Assembly (NCBI RefSeq): GCF_014195635.1
Contig: NZ_JACICC010000001.1
Span: 496,001-560,000, forward strand
Direction: 5' to 3'
DNA from: Pseudochelatococcus contaminans
GTDB lineage: Bacteria > Pseudomonadota > Alphaproteobacteria > Rhizobiales > Beijerinckiaceae
DNA: 64,000 nt
Under the pieces are notes generated by a model. The model worked only from the letters and a program-made list of their open reading frames with translations, was not told the DNA's origin and did no database searches. The position numbers and the translations under genes are program-made. Position 1 is the first letter of the stretch. Every line of letters begins with the position of its first letter. Positions 56,699-64,000 of the stretch are shown in pieces.

Positions 56699-57544
56699 CT
56701 AGCGGTTGCGGGGTGGGCGCTCCGGCGTTTGTTCGTAGCGTTGCTTGAGGTGCTCCACCCGGGCGGAGGTCAGTTCAGCCGCGCAGAAGCCGTGTTGATC
56801 CTCGCCAACGTAGCTGCGGCATGTCGTGGTGCGCTCGGATGAAAAGGCTGCCTGCTCGGCCGCCACCTGACGCTGATCCTCGCCGGACAAGCGGCGCAAC
56901 AATTTGCGGCTGGTGTCGCGCATTTCGTTTTCCGCCCGTCCGCGCTGCCGTTCGATGGCGGCTGTCCGGCCCATCAGGTCTTCCGCCGTCGGCCCCCAGA
57001 CACCATCCGGCGACAGGCGGCAATCTGCCCGCACGAAGGCGCACTCGCCATCCGGAATCGAGATTCGGACTGAATTCGGCAGCAACTCCACCACCAGCGG
57101 GCACACGGGCGATTGCAGGCGGTATCGGGTCGTTCTGTACCGTTCCTCGATACGCAGCATCGGGGCGGGGCTATCTGCGCCAAGGTCGATAGCGCATGTT
57201 TCGCCGGGAGAAGAAATGACGCGGCCCGTGGCCGTAATATGCAGACCGAGCGTACCGGGGAGTTGCCCGATTATTTCGAGTTCGCCCTGTGTACCCGGCG
57301 CGCTGCCGTGATGATAATGCTTGGCGTCCTTTATGCCGCGCGGCAAGGTTGAAGCCTGTGTGCTCTCGCCCCGTGGGCGCTGCGGCGCGCGGCGTGTGGC
57401 ATCGGGCGGCACCTCCGCCGCCGGCGGCACAGCGCCGGGCAGAACCAGAGGGCCGGATACCTGCGCTTTTGCCTCCGCTATCAAGACCATAGAAGCAATC
57501 ATCAGTATCAACGATGGCATTATCAGGGACGGCATCATGGACAT
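56699..57544 (-). CDS. Exported protein with LprI/DUF1311-like C-terminus
   Basis: About 281 residues from the ATG at 57544; nearby ATGs at 57538 and 57535 are equally possible. A signal segment 'LIMPSLILMIASMVLIAEAKAQ' is followed by a Pro-rich stretch, a beta-rich middle with several cysteines ('SSPGETCAIDLG', 'SPVCPLVVELLP', 'DGECAFVRADCRLSPDGVWG'), and a helical end. The end, 'RTTTCRSYVGEDQHGFCAAELTSARVEHLKQRY', has the paired-Cys spacing of LprI-type proteins, some of which inhibit lysozyme. Domain assignment is tentative. Confidence 0.6.
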   Translation of the reverse strand: MSMMPSLIMPSLILMIASMVLIAEAKAQVSGPLVLPGAVPPAAEVPPDATRRAPQRPRGESTQASTLPRGIKDAKHYHHGSAPGTQGELEIIGQLPGTLGLHITATGRVISSPGETCAIDLGADSPAPMLRIEERYRTTRYRLQSPVCPLVVELLPNSVRISIPDGECAFVRADCRLSPDGVWGPTAEDLMGRTAAIERQRGRAENEMRDTSRKLLRRLSGEDQRQVAAEQAAFSSERTTTCRSYVGEDQHGFCAAELTSARVEHLKQRYEQTPERPPRNR

Positions 57545-57975
57545 CGCGGCAGTGCCTCGGTTGGATAGTCGCGTGTGTTCGACTGTGAGAGTAGCGCCGT
57601 TGGATAAACACATACTAAATACGCATAACAAGTTTTCGGACAATCCGCGGCTGGTTTTCGCTTTTGCGCCTGTCTGATAAAGGAATTTGTTGCATTGAGA
57701 TGCCCGCAGCACTTGCGAAGTGAAGCTTGAGTGTCCACCTGAGGGACAGGCGACGAGGCCTCGCCCTGTGGGGATGCCCCACACCCTCCGGTGTCTGCAC
57801 GGCTTTTCGTCCGGCAGGCTTGCGGGATGGGCAAGGCGGGCCTATATACGCCGCCGACACGCAAATTATACATGCGGACCCTTTCCGGGTTCGCCAATGC
57901 CAGTTTCCAGTAAGCCATTAACCGGATCGCTTCGGGGTCCGGCGCGGCGGTCTGCTTGAACATTGAGGGATCTCC
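57545..57975. other. 431-base structured region upstream of dnaK
   Basis: Contains a series of hairpins. CGAGGCCTCG is at 57754-57763, TGTGGGG/CCCCACA at 57767-57783, and GCGGACCC/GGGTTCGC at 57874-57894. A heat-shock-type promoter lies at 57819-57848. No gene. Confidence 0.6.
57819..57848 (+). promoter_or_regulatory. RpoH (sigma32)-type promoter of dnaK
   Basis: CTTGCGG, then 15 bases, then CCTATATA matches the alphaproteobacterial heat-shock pattern (CTTG.. followed by C.TAT.T). It predicts a leader of about 120 bases to the dnaK ATG. Confidence 0.6.
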
Positions 57976-59895
<1,920 letters not shown>

Positions 59896-59901
59896 TCCAG
59901 T

Positions 59902-59937
59902 CAGGCCCCGGCGGCAGCGCCGGGGCCTGCTTCTTTT
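59902..59937 (+). terminator. Strong terminator between dnaK and dnaJ
   Basis: A perfect 11-bp GC-rich stem CAGGCCCCGGC/GCCGGGGCCTG with a 6-base loop, then CTTCTTTT. Partial read-through would explain lower dnaJ than dnaK output. Confidence 0.88.
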
Positions 59938-60018
59938 CAAGGCTGGCATCAGCGCGGGTATTTGAACGAGATCGTCGGGCGGTTTGGACCGCCCGGATTT
60001 TCGTAGGGCAGAATCTGT

Positions 60019-61158
60019 ATGGGCAAACGGGATTTTTACGAAGTACTCGGGATCACACGCACCGCGTCTGAGACGGAGATCAAGGTTGCGTTCCGTAAGC
60101 TTGCGATGCAGTGCCACCCGGATAGAAACCCGGGCAATGTCTCTGCCGAAATCCAGTTCAGGGAAATCAACGAAGCATACGAAGTGCTGAAAGACCCGCA
60201 GAAGCGGGGCGCTTACGACAGGTATGGCCATGCCGCTTTCGAGCAGGGCGGGGCAGGCGGACCGGGCTTCGGCAACGATTTTTCCGATTTCATGACCGAT
60301 ATCTTCGATACGTTCTTCGGAGATACGCGTGGTGGCGCCCGCCAGCGCGGCGCCGGTGGGCGCGAACGCGGCGCGGATATGCGCTACAACCTCGAGATCA
60401 CGCTTGAGGAAGCCTTTACCGGCAAGAACCAAACCATCGAAATTCCTGTATCCATCGTCTGCGAAGCGTGCTCGGGTAGCGGCGCCAAGGCCGGCTCGCG
60501 GCCTCGTCAGTGCCCGACATGTGGCGGGGCGGGGCGGGTGCGTGCGCAGCAGGGTTTCTTCGCGATCGAGCGCACTTGCCCCACCTGTCAGGGCCGTGGG
60601 CAAATCATCGAAGATCCGTGCGATGTCTGCTCCGGAAGTGGCCGCACCACGAGCAATCGCTCCCTGTCGATCAACATCCCGCCGGGTGTCGAGGATGGCA
60701 CGCGCATTCGCCTGACCGGCGAGGGCGAGGCCGGGTTGAGAGGGGGGCCGGCAGGTGACCTCTATATTTTCCTGTCCGTGCGCCCGCATGAGCTTTACCA
60801 GCGTGATGGGGCCGATCTGTTTTGCCGCGTGCCGGTGTCCATGGTGACGGCGGCGCTCGGCGGGGAGTTCGACGTGCCGACGCTGGCGGGACAGGAAGTG
60901 CGTGTGCAGGTGCCGGCAGGAACGCAAACCGGCAAGCAGTTCCGTCTGCGCGGCAAGGGCATGCCTGTTCTGCGGACACGCGATTTCGGCGATCTCTACA
61001 TTCAGGTGGTGGTGGAAACGCCGCAGAATCTCACGCGCCGCCAGAAGGAATTGCTGGCTGAGTTCGATCAGGAATCGTCACGCGATACGCATCCAGAGAG
61101 CGCCGGTTTCTTTTCCCGCGTGAAGGAATTTTTCGACGGGCTCGGCGGCAACAGCTGA
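60019..61158 (+). CDS. dnaJ: Chaperone DnaJ (Hsp40)
   Basis: A 379-residue type A J-protein. The J-domain has the HPD tripeptide in '[10 protein letters not shown]' and the '[21 protein letters not shown]' end. A Gly/Phe region follows, then four zinc-binding repeats: '[10 protein letters not shown]', 'CPTCGGAG', 'CPTCQGRG' and 'CDVCSGSG'. The substrate-binding C-terminus ends '[12 protein letters not shown]'. It stimulates DnaK ATPase and delivers substrates. It is separated from dnaK by a strong terminator and 123 bases. Confidence 0.97.
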   Translation: MGKRDFYEVLGITRTASETEIKVAFRKLAMQCHPDRNPGNVSAEIQFREINEAYEVLKDPQKRGAYDRYGHAAFEQGGAGGPGFGNDFSDFMTDIFDTFFGDTRGGARQRGAGGRERGADMRYNLEITLEEAFTGKNQTIEIPVSIVCEACSGSGAKAGSRPRQCPTCGGAGRVRAQQGFFAIERTCPTCQGRGQIIEDPCDVCSGSGRTTSNRSLSINIPPGVEDGTRIRLTGEGEAGLRGGPAGDLYIFLSVRPHELYQRDGADLFCRVPVSMVTAALGGEFDVPTLAGQEVRVQVPAGTQTGKQFRLRGKGMPVLRTRDFGDLYIQVVVETPQNLTRRQKELLAEFDQESSRDTHPESAGFFSRVKEFFDGLGGNS

Positions 61159-61270
61159 CATGTCCGGCTTGGTCTGCAATCTGGCGGATGACAATCAGGA
61201 ACGATAACAGTCGAGAATGATTCTTGCGTCGGCTTGTCTTGTAGCGTTAATCTTTTTGGTGACAGAAAAA

Positions 61271-61298
61271 CAGGCCGGTTACATGCTTGACCGGCCTG
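61271..61298. terminator. Inverted repeat downstream of dnaJ
   Basis: A perfect 9-bp stem CAGGCCGGT/ACCGGCCTG with a 10-base loop, about 110 bases after dnaJ. The T-tract is on the minus side (TTTTT), where no gene is known, so its polarity is puzzling. Confidence 0.4.
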
Positions 61299-61407
61299 CG
61301 TTATGGTCGACTGGTACCCGCATCGATGCAGTGCGCGCTTCAGGTGGTTGAGCCTGAGCCACGTTGGTAGCTGTCCGGGCACCCTTACCGCGAAGAAGGC
61401 TTATACT

Positions 61408-62046
61408 GTGTCCGAACACCCTGCTCCCCGCTTTCCAGGTTCCAGTGCTTCAACAGTCGACGGGGCATCCTCGAAGCGCCGCGCTATGCGCGACGATGCG
61501 CGGTTTCTCAAGTCATGGGTTGAAAAGCCTCTGATCACCGGCGCGGTGACACCTTCCGGCCGTGCATTGGCGCGTACGATGGCGGCTTATGTTGACCCGT
61601 CTCGCACCGGCCCTGTCGTTGAGCTTGGCCCGGGCACTGGCCCGGTGACCGAAGCGCTGCTCAAGCGCGGTCTCGCGCCGGACAGGCTTGTACTGGTCGA
61701 GTTCAATCCGGATTTCTGCAAGCTGCTGCGCCTGCGTTTTCCCGGCGTCACAGTGATTCAGGGCGATGCCTACGGGCTCGGCGAGACGCTGCGGGGCGTC
61801 ATTCAGGAACCGGCCGCAGGCGTGGTATCCAGCCTGCCGCTGTTCACGCGGCCGCTGCCCCAGCGCATGGGCCTGCTTGAAGATGCATTCTCGCTGATGC
61901 ACGCGGGCGCGCCTTTCGTGCAGTTTACCTATGCGGTCGTGCCGCCGATTCCGAAAGAGAGCGGCGAATATACGGCTGAACGCTCTGGTCGCGTGTGGTG
62001 GAACCTGCCTCCGGCACGCGTATGGGTTTATCGCCGTGGCAATTGA
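61408..62046 (+). CDS. pmtA: Phospholipid N-methyltransferase PmtA
   Basis: A 212-residue SAM-dependent enzyme that methylates phosphatidylethanolamine stepwise to phosphatidylcholine. The GTG at 61408 has AGAAGG upstream and is preferred over the longer frame. It contains 'RFLKSWVEKPLITGAVTPSGRALARTMA', SAM motif I 'VVELGPGTGPVTEALL', 'LVLVEFNPDFCKLLRLRFP' and the late 'FVQFTYAVVPPI' typical of the Sinorhizobium/Rhodobacter PmtA group. The C-terminal 'VWWNLPPARVWVYRR' is also diagnostic. It overlaps pyrF by 11 bases. Confidence 0.9.
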   Translation: MSEHPAPRFPGSSASTVDGASSKRRAMRDDARFLKSWVEKPLITGAVTPSGRALARTMAAYVDPSRTGPVVELGPGTGPVTEALLKRGLAPDRLVLVEFNPDFCKLLRLRFPGVTVIQGDAYGLGETLRGVIQEPAAGVVSSLPLFTRPLPQRMGLLEDAFSLMHAGAPFVQFTYAVVPPIPKESGEYTAERSGRVWWNLPPARVWVYRRGN

Positions 62047-62755
62047 TGGCCGTTCCCCGATATCTGCGCGCGACCGGCTGATTGTCGCGCTCGATGTGCC
62101 GGATGTCGCGCGCGCCCGGGCGCTGGTGACGGAACTGGGCGATGCGGTGTCCTTCTACAAGCTGGGTATGGAGATCGTCTATGGTGGCGGTCTCGATCTG
62201 GCGCGTGCGCTCGTCGATGAGGGCAAAAAGGTTTTCCTCGATCTGAAACTGCATGACATTGGTACCACCGTGGAGCGGGCGACGGCACAGGTGGCGCGGA
62301 TCGGTGTGACTTTCCTGACTGTTCATGCTTACCCCCAGACTTTGGCTGCTGCCGTGGCCGGCAAGGCCGGCTCCGATCTTGCGATTCTCGGGGTGACGGT
62401 GATGACATCCTACGACAATGCCGATCTGGCGGCGGCGGGGTATCACGCAGGCGTGCAGGAAACCGTCGAACGGCGGGCGCTCCAAACGCGCGACGCCGGG
62501 GCGGAGGGGCTGATTCTGTCGGCTGCCGAAGCCGCGTCTGTGCGGGCGCTGGTCGGGCCGGAGCTTTTGCTCGTGACGCCCGGCATTCGCCCTGCCGGCG
62601 GCAGCGCCGATGATCAGAAGCGCATTTTCACGCCCGGCGATGCCATTCGCGCCGGGGCGAATTATCTCGTTGTCGGCAGGCCGGTGACGGCTGCAAGTCA
62701 TCCCCGGCAGGCGGCGGAAAGTATTGTCGAGGATATCGCCGCTGCTGTGCCGTGA
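62036..62755 (+). CDS. pyrF: Orotidine 5'-phosphate decarboxylase
   Basis: A 239-residue TIM-barrel enzyme that makes UMP from OMP. A GTG within the end of pmtA is the only well-placed start. Motifs are 'DRLIVALDVPDVARARALV', the catalytic 'VFLDLKLHDIGTTVERA' and 'LLVTPGIRPAGGSADDQKRIFTPGDAIRAGANYLVVGRPV'. Upstream in the same frame the sequence is open but has no family resemblance. The overlap with pmtA suggests coupling without an obvious functional reason. Confidence 0.94.
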   Translation: MAIDGRSPISARDRLIVALDVPDVARARALVTELGDAVSFYKLGMEIVYGGGLDLARALVDEGKKVFLDLKLHDIGTTVERATAQVARIGVTFLTVHAYPQTLAAAVAGKAGSDLAILGVTVMTSYDNADLAAAGYHAGVQETVERRALQTRDAGAEGLILSAAEAASVRALVGPELLLVTPGIRPAGGSADDQKRIFTPGDAIRAGANYLVVGRPVTAASHPRQAAESIVEDIAAAVP

Positions 62756-62802
62756 GTGGCTGCGAGCGACGAAATCCGCAGGAGTATTGACAGGAGAAGA
62801 CG

Positions 62803-63093
62803 ATGGCAAAAGGCTATCTCATTGCCCGTATCAATGTCACCGATCCCGAGCAGTTCGCGCAATATGCAAAGCTCGCTGCTGTCGCCAGCGCAAAGTATGG
62901 CGCGCGGCCGCTCGCGCGCGGCGGGCGTTATGAGACGCTGGAAGGCGAGGAACGGGCACGCAATGTGATCCTCGAATTCGAGTCGTTTGAACAGGCGCAT
63001 ACTTATTACCATTCAGAAGATTACAAGGCGGCGCGTGCGGTGCGCGAAGGAGCGGCGGTGGCCGATTTCGTCCTTGTCGAAGGTGTTGACTGA
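62803..63093 (+). CDS. DUF1330-family small protein
   Basis: A 96-residue protein with the dimeric ferredoxin-like alpha/beta pattern of DUF1330: '[23 protein letters not shown]', '[54 protein letters not shown]' in blocks. AGGAGAA lies before the ATG. Function is unknown; the fold suggests a small cytoplasmic enzyme or binding protein. It lies between pyrF and dapB. Confidence 0.9.
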   Translation: MAKGYLIARINVTDPEQFAQYAKLAAVASAKYGARPLARGGRYETLEGEERARNVILEFESFEQAHTYYHSEDYKAARAVREGAAVADFVLVEGVD

Positions 63094-63128
63094 ACGTGAC
63101 GTCGCACAGTGCGGATGCGGGAACAGCA

Positions 63129-63944
63129 ATGAGTGATTTGCGGCTTGTCGTCGTGGGTGCGGGCGGGCGCATGGGGCGCATGCTGATGCGTGCCGTTACC
63201 GAAGCATCCGGCGTGACGCTGTCAGCCGCACTCGAACGCCCCGGCGCGCCTGTGCTTGGCGAGGATGCCGGATTGCTGGCGGGCGTCGGCGCTCTCGGTG
63301 TATCCATCACCGATGACGTTGATGCCGCATTCGCTGGTGCGGATGGTGTGCTTGACTTCACCGTGCCTAAAGCGACGGTTGCCTTCGCGCAGGCAGCAGC
63401 GCGGGCGGGCATTACGCATGTGATCGGCACCACGGGCCTCTCCGATGAGGACAATGCCCTCATTGACGATGCCGCGCGCCAGACCGTGATCGTGCGCTCC
63501 GGCAATATGAGCCTTGGTGTCAACCTGCTTGCGGCGCTGGTGCGCCGGGCGGCCAGCACGCTCGATATGGAATTTGATATCGAGATCGTGGAGATGCATC
63601 ATAAGCATAAGGTGGATGCGCCGTCTGGAACTGCCCTGCTTCTCGGCGAGGCTGCTGCTGCGGGCCGCGGGATCTATTTGAAGGATCACGCGCAGAAAGT
63701 GCGCGACGGGCATACCGGGCCGCGCCGGGCCGGGGATATCGGCTTTGCAACCCTGCGTGGTGGCTCTGTCGTCGGCGACCATACGGTTATTTTCGCGGGC
63801 GCAGGCGAGCGCATCGAGCTGTCGCATAAGGCCGAAGATCGCGGTATCTTCGCGCGCGGCGCGGTGCGGGCGGCGCTCTGGGGCAGGGGACGGGCACCCG
63901 GCCTTTACTCAATGGCGGATGTGCTTGGCATCCGGGATATATGA
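63129..63944 (+). CDS. dapB: 4-hydroxy-tetrahydrodipicolinate reductase
   Basis: A 271-residue NAD(P)H-dependent reductase of lysine and diaminopimelate synthesis. The Rossmann motif is '[20 protein letters not shown]'; '[17 protein letters not shown]' and the catalytic '[25 protein letters not shown]' follow. The ATG at 63129 gives the family length; a GTG at 63096 is an alternative. The probable gpmA start follows 47 bases downstream, a common neighbour in this order. Confidence 0.95.
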   Translation: MSDLRLVVVGAGGRMGRMLMRAVTEASGVTLSAALERPGAPVLGEDAGLLAGVGALGVSITDDVDAAFAGADGVLDFTVPKATVAFAQAAARAGITHVIGTTGLSDEDNALIDDAARQTVIVRSGNMSLGVNLLAALVRRAASTLDMEFDIEIVEMHHKHKVDAPSGTALLLGEAAAAGRGIYLKDHAQKVRDGHTGPRRAGDIGFATLRGGSVVGDHTVIFAGAGERIELSHKAEDRGIFARGAVRAALWGRGRAPGLYSMADVLGIRDI

Positions 63945-63991
63945 CCGCTCGGGCAAACGCGCCCGGATTCGTATTTTTCAAGGAGATTATC

Positions 63992-64000
63992 ATGTCGCGC
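63992..64000 (+). CDS. Start of a gene cut by the window end, probably gpmA
   Basis: AAGGAG followed by ATGTCGCGC (Met-Ser-Arg) at the very edge. In related genomes dapB is followed by phosphoglycerate mutase beginning Met-Ser-Arg. Only three codons are visible, so the identity is a guess from order. Confidence 0.35.

Overview
The window is about 64 kb of high-GC chromosome from an alphaproteobacterium, most likely of the order Hyphomicrobiales (Rhizobiales). Four things point there: the fliF/motB/motC/fliK-type flagellar block with the rhizobial MotC; an F1-ATPase zeta-type inhibitor (DUF1476); PmtA together with Psd and PssA; and two families of dispersed palindromic intergenic repeats of the kind I associate with this order. 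Family and genus cannot be fixed by eye. I see no integrase, transposase, phage gene, CRISPR array or rRNA operon, so this is core chromosome rather than an accessory island. All homology and gene-order statements come from reading motifs and from memory; no search was run.

Layout. 1-3.3 kb: the 3' part of tex and a membrane-anchored alpha/beta hydrolase. 3.3-10.7 kb (minus): a flagellar operon in the order fliF, a fliH-like gene, motB, motC, fliK and a lytic transglycosylase, mostly with overlapping junctions. 11-16 kb: a TPR protein, a propionyl/acetyl-CoA synthetase, two divergent DUF465 genes, a carboxylesterase and the ATPase inhibitor. 16.4-21.4 kb: purC-purS-purQ-purL followed by bolA and the monothiol glutaredoxin grxD. 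21.4-30.3 kb: a TlpA-type thioredoxin, lptM-lysA, hemF, an ABC exporter, trmL, a large DUF4175/TIGR02302 membrane protein and a small twin-helix protein. 30.8-33.5 kb: etfB-etfA and 3-hydroxybutyryl-CoA dehydrogenase. 33.6-36.6 kb (minus): a DnaA-domain-IV-like protein coupled to a DUF6456 protein, then a disordered membrane protein. 37.4-41.4 kb: sodB, an ABC-F ATPase and a Crp/Fnr regulator. 42-45.6 kb: psd-pssA, a small unknown, maf-yacG and tRNA-Phe. 45.8-47.5 kb: small exported and membrane proteins of unknown function. 47.8-56.1 kb: tpiA, secG, pyrG, a DUF350 protein, kdsA, prmA and a PcrA/UvrD helicase. 56.4-64 kb: two exported unknowns, dnaK-dnaJ, pmtA-pyrF, a DUF1330 protein, dapB and the first codons of a gene that is probably gpmA.

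How the parts work together. PssA and Psd make phosphatidylethanolamine, and PmtA about 19 kb away could methylate it to phosphatidylcholine. PurCSQL covers part of purine synthesis, and PyrG and PyrF part of pyrimidine synthesis. DapB and LysA serve the lysine/diaminopimelate pathway. ETF, 3-hydroxybutyryl-CoA dehydrogenase and the acyl-CoA synthetase fit short-chain acyl-CoA and PHB metabolism. BolA and Grx4 form a known Fe-S partner pair.

No clearly new defence or mobile system is visible. The items most worth following are the DnaA-domain-IV-like/DUF6456 gene pair, the two dispersed repeat families (one supplies the pyrG stop codon), a small tandem repeat in the gap upstream of etfB, an isolated 16-bp perfect palindrome, and the structured heat-shock-type leader of dnaK.
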